A stretch of DNA of 5,943 nucleotides from Propionibacteriaceae bacterium (lineage in GTDB: Bacteria > Actinomycetota > Actinomycetes > Propionibacteriales > Propionibacteriaceae). Under the pieces are notes generated by a model that saw nothing but the letters and a program-made list of their open reading frames with translations, did not search any database and was not told where the DNA came from. The stretch is taken from NCBI GenBank assembly GCA_003158895.1, contig PMLO01000118.1:1-5943 (forward strand), given 5' to 3'. Of the stretch, positions 1 through 5,850 are shown in pieces (the stretch's first letter is position 1; each line of letters starts with the position of its first letter). A program made the translations under genes and the position numbers.

Positions 1-483
1 GCCACCGAGGTCGAGCTCAAGGAGCGCAAGCACCGCATCGAGGACGCCGTACGCAACGCGAAGGCGGCCGTCGAAGAGGGCATCGTCCCTGGTGGTGGCG
101 TCGCGCTGCTGCAGGCTGCGAAGAACTCTCGGCTGACGGACCTGAGCGGTGACGAGGCGATCGGTGCGGCCATCGTGTACAGCTCGTGCGCGGCTCCCCT
201 GAAGCAGATCGCGTTCAACGCCGGTCTCGAGGGTGGTGTCGTTGCCGAGAAGGTCGCGGGCCTGCCCGCGGGCCAGGGCCTCGACGCGGCGACCGGTGAG
301 TACGTCGACATGCTGAAGGCCGGCATCATCGATCCGGCCAAGGTGACCCGTTCTGCCCTGCAGAACGCGGCGTCCATCGCGGCGCTGTTCCTCACCACTG
401 AGGCCGTCATCGCCGACAAGCCGGAGAAGGCTCCGGCCATGCCGGCCGGTGGCGACGGTGGCATGGGCGGCATGGACTTCTGA
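1..483 (+). CDS. groEL: Chaperonin GroEL (60 kDa, Hsp60), C-terminal part; 5' end outside window
   Basis: This is the last 160 residues of a type I chaperonin, read in frame 1 from the window edge to a TGA at 481-483. GroEL forms a cytoplasmic double-ring ATPase that folds proteins together with GroES. The fragment starts in the intermediate/equatorial part: ATEVELKERKHRIEDAV holds the Asp (codon 43-45) matching the catalytic ATPase Asp398 of E. coli GroEL. It is followed by the nucleotide-site glycine cluster GIVPGGGVALL, then APLKQIAFNAG and the conserved VTRSALQNAASIAALFLTTEA stretch. It ends in a flexible tail, GGDGGMGGMDF. A Gly-Met tail is typical of the main housekeeping actinobacterial GroEL; the His-rich tail of mycobacterial GroEL1 is absent. 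Family members are about 540 residues, so roughly 380 are missing upstream. The reading frame is intact and family identity is essentially certain. Whether groES lies next to it cannot be seen. Confidence 0.98.
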   Translation, partial: ATEVELKERKHRIEDAVRNAKAAVEEGIVPGGGVALLQAAKNSRLTDLSGDEAIGAAIVYSSCAAPLKQIAFNAGLEGGVVAEKVAGLPAGQGLDAATGEYVDMLKAGIIDPAKVTRSALQNAASIAALFLTTEAVIADKPEKAPAMPAGGDGGMGGMDF

Positions 484-505
484 GTCCAGCCCTCACTCAA
501 CATCG

Positions 506-536
506 CGAAGGGCGGTCCCGTGGGGGCCGCCCTTCG
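506..536 (+). terminator. Hairpin terminator of groEL, probably bidirectional
   Basis: A perfect 10-bp inverted repeat (CGAAGGGCGG at 506-515, CCGCCCTTCG at 527-536) lies 22 nt after the groEL stop. The 11-nt loop can itself form extra C:G pairs (517-519 with 523-525). No U-tract follows, as is common for actinobacterial terminators. Because the gene on the other strand converges on this point and the repeat is symmetric, it may also stop readthrough from the - strand. The structure is seen directly; termination is inferred from its position. Confidence 0.8.
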
Positions 537-573
537 TGCTGTCCGGGCACCCTTGCTCCCCTCGAGCGGCCAC

Positions 574-604
574 GACGCGCCCGGTCGATACGGCGTGGCG
601 CGTC
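574..604 (-). terminator. Possible terminator downstream of the M50-like gene
   Basis: An 8-bp perfect inverted repeat (GACGCGCC at 574-581, GGCGCGTC at 597-604) with a 15-nt loop lies 34 nt beyond the stop of the - strand membrane protease gene, inside the convergent intergenic region. There is no U-run on the - strand. The loop is larger than usual, so this is weaker than the 506-536 hairpin. The rest of 484-638 holds nothing else I can support. Confidence 0.35.
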
Positions 605-638
605 CCCACACGACCTCTCGAACCCCCTACGGGCTCAC

Positions 639-1364
639 TCAGGCGGGTGCACCGAGCGATGCCACGGCTTGGTACAGCCCGGGGATCATCCAGAGTGCGC
701 CGGCCACGAGGGCGCCGATCGTGAGTACGAGCCACAGCAGGCCCCACACGTACCGGTGGATGTGCGTGAGCGCGGCCAGCTGCGCGGCATCCGTCGTCGT
801 CGAGCGGGATCGGAAGAGCTCGAGCACAGGACGTGGCGCGGCGATCAGGAACAGCCAGGCAAGTCCGGTCGCGATCCAGCCGAGCGCGCTGGGCGGGGCG
901 TACCAGGTGACGAGCGCGACCCCAATGCCAGCGGCGATGATCACCAGCGCCCCGTACAGGTTGCGGATCCACACCAGCAGTACCACCGCCAGGAGCACCA
1001 GCAGCCAGAGCACCCCGGAGGCATGACCTGTACCGGCGAGCGCGGCGATCCCGAGGCCCACGATCGCCGGCGCCAGGTACCCGGCGAACAGCGTCGCCAC
1101 CATGCCCGGCCCCTTCGGACGGCCGCGGCTGACAGTGAGCCCGGACGTGTCGGAGTGGACCCGTACGCCGTTGAGCCGCCGCCCCACGAGCACCGCCACC
1201 AGCGCATGCCCGCTCTCGTGGCAGATCGTCACCAGCGTGCGCACCACCCGCCAGGCGAAGCTGACCGCCAGCAGCGCAACGACCGCGAGCAGCGCCGAGC
1301 CCTGGGCGTTCGGCACCGGTTGGTTGGCCAGCGCGCGGCGCCACAGCTCAGCGAGGAAGTTCAC
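639..1364 (-). CDS. M50-like (site-2-protease-type) integral membrane metallopeptidase
   Basis: A 241-residue, very hydrophobic protein starting at GTG 1362-1364. Residues 49-53 are HESGH, the HExxH zinc motif of metalloproteases, at the end of the first hydrophobic segment (about 24-48). This is followed by a cytosolic-looking stretch (about 61-88), then FAGYLAPAIVG (93-103), resembling the conserved G-Y-x-x-P element of small M50B-like proteins. Further hydrophobic segments lie at about 94-110, 116-132, 137-154, 160-176 and 207-228. TTDAAQLAALT (190-200) resembles the family's conserved C-terminal (S/T)DAAQLA block; Asp192 is a candidate third zinc ligand, by inference. The family cleaves substrates within or near the membrane, but the substrate here is unknown, and small members of this type are mostly uncharacterised. 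No PDZ domain is seen. The gene follows the sugar kinase by 30 nt, with AAAGG (1370-1374) placed 5 nt before the GTG, and is probably last in the operon. Confidence is high for the fold and moderate for proteolytic activity. Confidence 0.82.
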   Translation of the reverse strand: MNFLAELWRRALANQPVPNAQGSALLAVVALLAVSFAWRVVRTLVTICHESGHALVAVLVGRRLNGVRVHSDTSGLTVSRGRPKGPGMVATLFAGYLAPAIVGLGIAALAGTGHASGVLWLLVLLAVVLLVWIRNLYGALVIIAAGIGVALVTWYAPPSALGWIATGLAWLFLIAAPRPVLELFRSRSTTTDAAQLAALTHIHRYVWGLLWLVLTIGALVAGALWMIPGLYQAVASLGAPA

Positions 1365-1367
1365 ACG

Positions 1368-1374
1368 TCCCTTT
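1368..1374 (-). promoter_or_regulatory. Ribosome binding site of the M50-like gene
   Basis: On the - strand AAAGGGA lies directly upstream of the GTG at 1364; counting AAAGG (1370-1374) as the core gives a 5-nt spacer. The overlapping GTG two bases upstream (1366) is followed at once by TGA, so it cannot be the start. This supports GTG 1364. Confidence 0.6.
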
Positions 1375-1394
1375 GTAGCCGACGCCGCTGTGGC

Positions 1395-2342
1395 TCAGGC
1401 CAGGTACGGGTCGTCGGCGACCACAGCGCGTACCTCCGCCAACGACGGTGCGTACGCGCCCGCGTGGCTGACGGTGATCGAGCTCGTGACCACCGCACGA
1501 TGGAGGGCCGTCGCGAGCTCGGGCCAGCTGGCGGCCGCGAGGCGCTCGCGCTGTACGGGACCGCCGAGCAGCCCGGCATCGGTCAGGCCGGACACGAGCC
1601 CGGCCATGAACGAGTCGCCCGCACCGACCGTGTCGGCGAGCGTGACGGTGTTCTGGGGTACGACGAGGTGGTCGCGCGACGTATGCAGCACCGCGTACGC
1701 ACCCAGCGGCCCTCTCGTACACACCGCGAGTGCGGGGCCTGAGTCGACCCAGCGCCGCAGGGCCGTCTCGACCGGGACGCCGGGGTAGAGCCACTCGATG
1801 TCCTCGTCGGAGGCCTTCACGACGTCGGACAAGGCGACCATCTCTTCGACCCGGCCGAGCACCGCTTCCGGGCTGTGCATGATCGCGGGGCGGACGTTGG
1901 GGTCGTACGAGATCGTGGCTGTCTCGCGGAGCCTCGTCATCAGGTCGACGACCTTGGCGCCGCCGGGCTCGAGCGTCGCGCCGATGCTGCCCGTGTGTAC
2001 GTGGGAGACGCCGGCCAGGTCACGTACCCCCGGCAGGTCCCACGTGAGGTCGAACGTGTACGTGGCGCGGCCCTCGGCGTCCACTGTGGCCTGAGCGACG
2101 CTCGTTGTCGCCGCCGAGTCCGTGCCAGGCTCGACCTCCGCTCCGGTCGACGCGATGGCGGCGGCGATGAGCTCACCATGTGCGTCGCGGCCCCACCACG
2201 AGCAGATGCTCGAGCGGTGCCCCAGTCGCGCGATCCCGTTGGCGACGTTCAGCAGGCTGCCACCGACGTGCTCCGACGTCGCCCCGCCCGGACGGGTCAC
2301 GACATCGATCAGCGCCTCACCGACGCACAAGATCCTGGACAT
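1395..2342 (-). CDS. PfkB-family carbohydrate kinase, fructokinase-like
   Basis: A ribokinase/PfkB-fold sugar kinase that transfers a phosphate from ATP to a sugar hydroxyl in the cytoplasm. The 315-residue protein (numbered from ATG 2340-2342) matches the usual 300-330 range. The N-terminal strand RILCVGEALIDVV (3-15) is followed by the substrate-side signature GGSLLNVANGIARLG (27-41), whose Gly-Gly and Asn typify the family. A DPNVRP element (147-152) resembles the DPN(Y/V)R of bacterial fructokinases. CTRGPLGA (208-215) and DTVGAGDSFMAGL (237-249) form the ATP/anion-hole end, with Asp243 the expected catalytic base. All key residues are present, so it should be active. Substrate cannot be fixed from motifs: fructose is most likely, with other sugars or nucleosides possible. 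It differs clearly from the mycobacterial PfkB-type adenosine kinase, although it follows purB by 47 nt. A longer form from ATG 2351 (318 residues) is open, but its ribosome site would be badly placed. Confidence 0.9.
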   Translation of the reverse strand: MSRILCVGEALIDVVTRPGGATSEHVGGSLLNVANGIARLGHRSSICSWWGRDAHGELIAAAIASTGAEVEPGTDSAATTSVAQATVDAEGRATYTFDLTWDLPGVRDLAGVSHVHTGSIGATLEPGGAKVVDLMTRLRETATISYDPNVRPAIMHSPEAVLGRVEEMVALSDVVKASDEDIEWLYPGVPVETALRRWVDSGPALAVCTRGPLGAYAVLHTSRDHLVVPQNTVTLADTVGAGDSFMAGLVSGLTDAGLLGGPVQRERLAAASWPELATALHRAVVTSSITVSHAGAYAPSLAEVRAVVADDPYLA

Positions 2343-2351
2343 GGCGCTCAT

Positions 2352-2357
2352 CCTTCC
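2352..2357 (-). promoter_or_regulatory. Shine-Dalgarno site deciding the sugar kinase start
   Basis: GGAAGG on the - strand abuts the first possible ATG (2351) with no spacer. It lies 9 nt before the in-frame ATG at 2342. A spacer of about 5-10 nt is normal, so the second Met is preferred and the product loses Met-Ser-Ala. Confidence 0.65.
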
Positions 2358-2374
2358 ATGGGGCTGACGCTGCG

Positions 2375-2389
2375 GACGGGCGCCCCGTC
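2375..2389 (-). other. Small hairpin in the purB to sugar kinase junction
   Basis: A perfect 6-bp inverted repeat (GACGGG at 2375-2380, CCCGTC at 2384-2389) with a 3-nt loop begins on the base after the purB TAA. No U-tract follows. It could be a weak attenuator, a 3'-end stabiliser for the purDB message, or chance in GC-rich DNA. The 47-nt gap it sits in is the widest in the gene cluster. Confidence 0.35.
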
Positions 2390-3823
2390 TTACAGGGTCT
2401 CCCCCGGTACGTATGTGGCGGCTTCCGGGTACAGGGCGGCGAGCTCGGCGACTCGCGCCGAGATCGTACGGACCTGGTCCTGCGCCGCACCCGTCAGCGC
2501 CAGTGGCTCGGAGACGAGGCCGTCGAGCTCCTCACGGGTGAGGCCGAGCCGGGAATCCCCCGCCAGCCTCGCCACCAGGTCGTTGTCGCCGCGGCCGGTC
2601 GCGCGCATCTCCAGGGCGACCGCGACCGCGTGCTCCTTGATGGCCTCGTGGGCCTGCTCGCGGCCGACGCCCTTGCGTACCGCCGCCATCAGGACCTTCG
2701 TCGTGGTGAGGAACGGCAGGTACTTCGCGAGCTCGGCCTCGATGACCGCCGGGAACGCGCCGAAGTCGCTGAGCACGACCAGGAACGTCTCGTACAGCCC
2801 GTCGATCGCGTAGCACGCGTCGGGGAGTGCGATGCGACGGACGACCGAGCACGACACGTCGCCCTCGTTCCACTGGTCGCCCATGAGCTCGCCGGTCATC
2901 GACACGTAGCCGCGCACGATCACCGCGAGCCCGTTGACGCGCTCGCAGCTGCGGGTGTTCATCTTGTGCGGCATCGCGGACGAGCCGACCTGGCCCGGCC
3001 GGAAGCCCTCGGTGACCAGCTCGGCGCCGGCCATCAGCCGGATGCTCGTGGCGAGGCTCGAGGGGGCGGCGGCCGCCTGGGCCAGCGCGCTGACGGTGTC
3101 GAAGTCCAGCGAGCGCGGGTACACCTGGCCGGTCGACGTGAACGCACGCTCGAAGCCGAGATGGCGCGCGACCCGTGTCTCGAGCTCGGCGAGCTTGGCC
3201 GTGTCGCCGCCGAGCAGGTCGAGCATGTCCTGGCTCGTACCGACCGGGCCCTTGATGCCGCGCATCGGGTAGCGGGCGATGAGGCCGTCGACCCGCTCGT
3301 ACGCGACCAGCAGCTCGTCGGCCGCCGACGCGAACCGCTTCCCCAGCGTCGTCACCTGGGCGGCGACGTTGTGCGACCGACCGGCGATCGGCTGGGCGCT
3401 GTACGTCTCCGCGAGCCGCGCCAGATAGACCAGCGCAGTCACCATTCGTGACCTGACAAGGCGTAACGATCCCAGCACCTGTGCCTGCTCGACGTTCTCG
3501 GTGAGGTCGCGACTGGTCATGCCCTTGTGGACGTGCTCGAAGCCGGCGAGGGCGTTGAACTCCTCGATGCGGGCCTTGACGTCGTGACGCGTGACCTTCT
3601 CGCGGTCGTTGATGGAGTCGAGGTCGACCTGGGCGAGCACCTTCTCGTACGCCGCGATGACCGTGTCCGCGTCGTCACCGCCGAAGTCCACACCGAGGTC
3701 GCGCTGGGCGGCGAGGACGGCGACCCACAGGCGCCGCTCGGCGATGATCTTCTCCTCGGGGCTCCAGATGGCGCGCATCTGGGCCGACGCGTACCGGCTG
3801 GCGAGGACGTTGGGGATCGACAC
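2390..3823 (-). CDS. purB: Adenylosuccinate lyase
   Basis: PurB acts twice in purine synthesis: it releases fumarate from SAICAR to give AICAR, and from adenylosuccinate to give AMP. The 477-residue cytoplasmic enzyme belongs to the fumarase/aspartase superfamily and should be a homotetramer. The start (SIPNVLASRYASAQM) and length fit actinobacterial PurB. Visible motifs are TRHDVKA (78-84), MTSRDLTEN (102-110), GRSHNVAAQ (148-156, His151 the likely general acid) and the superfamily signature GSSAMPHKMN (280-289), whose flexible loop holds the catalytic serine (Ser281/282) before Lys287 and Asn289. EGDVSCSVVRR (320-330) is also conserved. The reading frame stays open upstream to 4162, but that part is the out-of-frame shadow of purD. 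The GTG at 3821-3823 is chosen because AGGAG (3829-3833) sits 5 nt before it. It begins 8 nt after the purD stop, so the two are very probably co-translated. Confidence 0.97.
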   Translation of the reverse strand: MSIPNVLASRYASAQMRAIWSPEEKIIAERRLWVAVLAAQRDLGVDFGGDDADTVIAAYEKVLAQVDLDSINDREKVTRHDVKARIEEFNALAGFEHVHKGMTSRDLTENVEQAQVLGSLRLVRSRMVTALVYLARLAETYSAQPIAGRSHNVAAQVTTLGKRFASAADELLVAYERVDGLIARYPMRGIKGPVGTSQDMLDLLGGDTAKLAELETRVARHLGFERAFTSTGQVYPRSLDFDTVSALAQAAAAPSSLATSIRLMAGAELVTEGFRPGQVGSSAMPHKMNTRSCERVNGLAVIVRGYVSMTGELMGDQWNEGDVSCSVVRRIALPDACYAIDGLYETFLVVLSDFGAFPAVIEAELAKYLPFLTTTKVLMAAVRKGVGREQAHEAIKEHAVAVALEMRATGRGDNDLVARLAGDSRLGLTREELDGLVSEPLALTGAAQDQVRTISARVAELAALYPEAATYVPGETL

Positions 3824-3828
3824 GAGGA

Positions 3829-3833
3829 CTCCT
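3829..3833 (-). promoter_or_regulatory. purB Shine-Dalgarno overlapping the purD stop codon
   Basis: The - strand reads TAGGAG followed by TCCTC and then GTG. The TAG (3832-3834) ends purD, and its last two bases are part of the AGGAG that recruits ribosomes to purB. A ribosome terminating on purD would be positioned over the purB site, the usual arrangement for translational coupling. It also fixes the purB start at 3823. Confidence 0.85.
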
Positions 3834-5109
3834 ACAGCGAGGTGACGGGCGGGATGAGACCGGCGGCGGCCTTGGCGGCGATGTCCGTACGCCAGAAGCC
3901 CGTGGGGAAGTCGAGCTCGGCGAGGGCCGCGTATGCGTCGTCGCGCGCGTCCGTGAGCGTGGGACCCGTGGCCACGACGCCGAGTACGCGACCGCCCGCG
4001 GCGACGAGGGTGTCCCCGTCCAGCGCCGTACCGGCATGGACGATGTGGACGTTGTCGGCCGTCTCGTACAGGCGGGGCCCGGTGATCGAGCCGCCCGCAC
4101 GCGGCGTGCCCGGGTAGTTCTCGGCGGCTGCCACGACGATCACCGCGGACTCGTCGCGCCATGACAGCGGGCCGACATCGGCCAAGGTGCCCGTCGCGGC
4201 CGCGTACAGCACCTGTCCGAGCGGCGTCTCGAGCAGCGGCAGGATGGCCTGCGTCTCGGGGTCGCCGAAGCGGGCGTTGTACTCGACGACGCGCATGCCG
4301 CGGGAGGTGAGCGCGAGGCCCACGTACAGCAGCCCGGCGAACGGCGTACCGCGCCGCGTCATCTCTTCCAGCGTCGGGGTGACCACGCGGTCCATGACGG
4401 CGGCGACGAGGCCTTCGGGTGCCCAGGGCAGTGGCGTGTACGCACCCATGCCACCCGTGTTCGGACCGGCGTCGTCGTCGCCGACGCGCTTGAAGTCCTG
4501 CGCGGGCTGGAGCGGCAGCGCAACCGTACCGTCGGTGATGACGAACAGGCTGACCTCGGGACCGTCGAGGTACTCCTCGACCACCACGTCCCCACAGGCG
4601 GCCGCGTGCGCGAGCGCCTCGTCACGGTCATTCGTGACCACGACGCCCTTGCCCGCAGCGAGACCGTCCTGCTTGACCACGTACGGGGCACCGAGCGCAT
4701 CAAGTGCGGCGGCCACCTCGCCGGGTGTACGGCAGAAGCGCGAGGCTGCCGTGGGGACGCCGGCTGCGGCCATCACGTCCTTCGCGAACTGCTTGGACCC
4801 CTCGAGCTGTGCAGCCTGCGCGGTCGGCCCGAAGCAGGCGATGCCTGCGGCACGTACGGCATCGGCAACCCCCGCGACGAGCGGCGCCTCGGGGCCGACG
4901 ACGACGAGGTCCGCGCCGATCTCGGTGGCGAGAGCCGCGACGGCGTCACCGTCGGTCGGATCGACGGCATGGGACGGCCAGGCATGCCAGGTCCCAGGGT
5001 TGCCGGGAGCGACATGGACGGCCGCGACGCCCGGATCAGCCGCGATGGCAAGCGCCAGGGCGTGCTCACGGCCTCCCGAGCCGACGACGAGAACGGTGAG
5101 GTCGGTCAC
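3832..5109 (-). CDS. purD: Phosphoribosylamine-glycine ligase (GAR synthetase)
   Basis: PurD catalyses the second step of purine synthesis: ATP + phosphoribosylamine + glycine give GAR, ADP and phosphate. The 425-residue monofunctional ATP-grasp enzyme is of normal length (E. coli has 429). In order: the N-terminal domain with VLVVGSGGREHALA (6-19) and VVGPEAPLVAG (70-80); the ATP-grasp domain with APYVVKQDGLAAGKGVVV (141-158), the DAGPNTGGMGAY block (213-224) and the metal/ATP-binding VVEYNARFGDPETQ (274-287); and a C-terminal domain ending in FWRTDIAAKA (405-414). There is no fusion to PurM or PurN. The start is GTG 5107-5109, giving MTDLTVLVVGSGG; no start further in would keep the glycine loop. 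Its ribosome site is poor (AGAG 8 nt away, or AGG only 2 nt away), and it begins 15 nt after the upstream gene, so translation may depend on coupling to that gene. Confidence 0.98.
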   Translation of the reverse strand: MTDLTVLVVGSGGREHALALAIAADPGVAAVHVAPGNPGTWHAWPSHAVDPTDGDAVAALATEIGADLVVVGPEAPLVAGVADAVRAAGIACFGPTAQAAQLEGSKQFAKDVMAAAGVPTAASRFCRTPGEVAAALDALGAPYVVKQDGLAAGKGVVVTNDRDEALAHAAACGDVVVEEYLDGPEVSLFVITDGTVALPLQPAQDFKRVGDDDAGPNTGGMGAYTPLPWAPEGLVAAVMDRVVTPTLEEMTRRGTPFAGLLYVGLALTSRGMRVVEYNARFGDPETQAILPLLETPLGQVLYAAATGTLADVGPLSWRDESAVIVVAAAENYPGTPRAGGSITGPRLYETADNVHIVHAGTALDGDTLVAAGGRVLGVVATGPTLTDARDDAYAALAELDFPTGFWRTDIAAKAAAGLIPPVTSL

Positions 5110-5124
5110 GACCTGAACTCTATT

Positions 5125-5850
5125 TCAGGACGACCACCGCACACGGCCGCGTCCGGTGAGGATGCCGATGATCATGGCGATCCCGACGAACCAGGCGAAA
5201 CCGACGATGTACCAGGCTGTGCCGCCGCCGATGTTCAGGCCAACGACGGTGAAGATCCCCGTGGTCACCAGGATGAACACGAGTGAGAAGATCCGCGAGG
5301 CCTTGATGACCGTCTTGAACCCAGGCCCGGCCTGGTTCGGGAGGAGGTCCAGCGCTTGCTCGACGGTCTGTGGCCTGTGGACCCAGCTCCCACCAGTCGG
5401 GGGCGCGTCGTACGGCGCAGGGTTCGCGTAGGGCGAGGCCATCGGCGATGCCAGCGAACCCTGAGCGGGTGCGGATGCGTAGGACATGTTCGGCGGCACC
5501 GATGCGTACATCCCCTGAGCCGGCATCGACGCGTACGGCGCCGGGCTGGGCATGGACTGGTAGGAGACGGCCGCGTACTGCGACACGGGTGTCGGGAAGG
5601 ACGCGGGGTCGGTCACGGCTGTCACGGGCGGCGTTGCGTCGACGGGACCCGGGTCCAGCGGCGCGTTGGACGCGGACGCCAGGTGCCACGGCATCGTCTT
5701 GCTCGGTACGGGAGCGACCACAGGGCGGCCGAACTCCGACGGGCTCGGCGCCACCATCGGGAGGTCCTGGCCCGCAACAGCGGCGTACGGCATCAGCTCG
5801 GGCTCGGGCTCGTACGGCGCGTAGCTCGCCGGCGCATCCTCAGGCATCAT
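5125..5850 (-). CDS. Uncharacterised Pro/Ala/Tyr-rich protein with two C-terminal membrane segments
   Basis: I do not recognise a named family. From ATG 5848-5850 the product is 241 residues. Residues 1-158 are low complexity, rich in Pro, Ala, Ser and Tyr, with an acidic start (YAPYEPEPELMPYA) and three 9-residue repeats at 106-132. A short helical-looking linker (about 161-185, VEQALDLLPNQAGPGFKTVIKASR) leads to two hydrophobic segments at about 187-205 and 212-231, then a basic tail GRGRVRWSS. Positive charges flank both segments (K179, K183, R186; R234, R236, R238), so both termini should be cytosolic with a short outside loop. There is no N-terminal signal peptide. Third codon positions are strongly G/C, so it is a real gene. 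It leads into purD with a 15-nt gap. The start is uncertain: no Shine-Dalgarno precedes ATG 5850 or the adjacent ATG 5847, and the frame is open for 31 more codons to the window edge without a start codon, so the gene could be 5'-truncated here. Confidence 0.8.
   Translation of the reverse strand: MMPEDAPASYAPYEPEPELMPYAAVAGQDLPMVAPSPSEFGRPVVAPVPSKTMPWHLASASNAPLDPGPVDATPPVTAVTDPASFPTPVSQYAAVSYQSMPSPAPYASMPAQGMYASVPPNMSYASAPAQGSLASPMASPYANPAPYDAPPTGGSWVHRPQTVEQALDLLPNQAGPGFKTVIKASRIFSLVFILVTTGIFTVVGLNIGGGTAWYIVGFAWFVGIAMIIGILTGRGRVRWSS
5455..5535 (-). repeat. Three tandem 27-nt (9-residue) repeats, consensus YAS-x-PAQG-x
   Basis: Within the Pro-rich protein, residues 106-114, 115-123 and 124-132 read YASMPAQGM, YASVPPNMS and YASAPAQGS. 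The TAC-GC(G/A) Tyr-Ala codons recur exactly 27 nt apart (complement of GTA at 5533, 5506 and 5479). Looser copies flank the array (YAAVSYQSM before, LASPMASP and YANPAPYDAPP after). The period is clear; the copies have diverged at DNA level. Confidence 0.75.

Larger units (their letters stand above)
639..5850 (-). other. Predicted five-gene transcription unit: two-TM protein, purD, purB, sugar kinase, M50-like protease
   Basis: Five genes share one strand with gaps of 15, 8, 47 and 30 nt. I see no convincing promoter or strong terminator between them; the only internal candidate break is the small hairpin after purB. The promoter would lie upstream of the window. Co-transcription is inferred from spacing, not shown. 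Confidence 0.6.

Noticed and set aside
493..1344. A 283-codon - strand frame overlapping the M50-like gene.
   Set aside because: The overlapping frame at 639-1364 encodes HESGH and clean membrane segments, while this one is Arg/Gly-rich without motifs and would run through both terminator hairpins.
669..1742. A 357-codon open frame on the + strand opposite the protease and kinase genes.
   Set aside because: It runs across two genuine - strand genes, its composition is typical of a shadow frame (Arg/Gln/His/Pro-rich), and it has no motifs.
1395..2342. The sugar kinase as a PfkB-type adenosine kinase tied to purine salvage.
   Set aside because: Context is suggestive, but DPNVRP and overall motif spacing look like fructokinase, and the sequence as I recall mycobacterial adenosine kinase is clearly different. 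Kept only as a substrate alternative.
2180..3451. A 423-codon open frame on the + strand opposite purB.
   Set aside because: It is antisense to well-supported purB, its translation is rich in Arg/His/Ala/Asp with no recognisable motif, and long antisense frames are expected where third codon positions are nearly all G/C.
3824..4162. An N-terminal extension of purB into purD (590-residue version).
   Set aside because: The extra 113 residues are an out-of-frame Arg/Gly/His-rich reading of purD; the length, the Shine-Dalgarno and the family N-terminus all fit GTG 3823.
4187..5116. A 309-codon Ser/Thr/Pro/Ala-rich + strand frame opposite purD.
   Set aside because: It coincides with purD on the other strand; the Ser/Thr/Ala-rich composition is what the complement of GC-rich codons gives.
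5120..5689. A 189-codon - strand frame overlapping the two-TM gene.
   Set aside because: It is Arg/Pro/His-rich without membrane segments, whereas the other frame has high third-position G/C and coherent TM segments.
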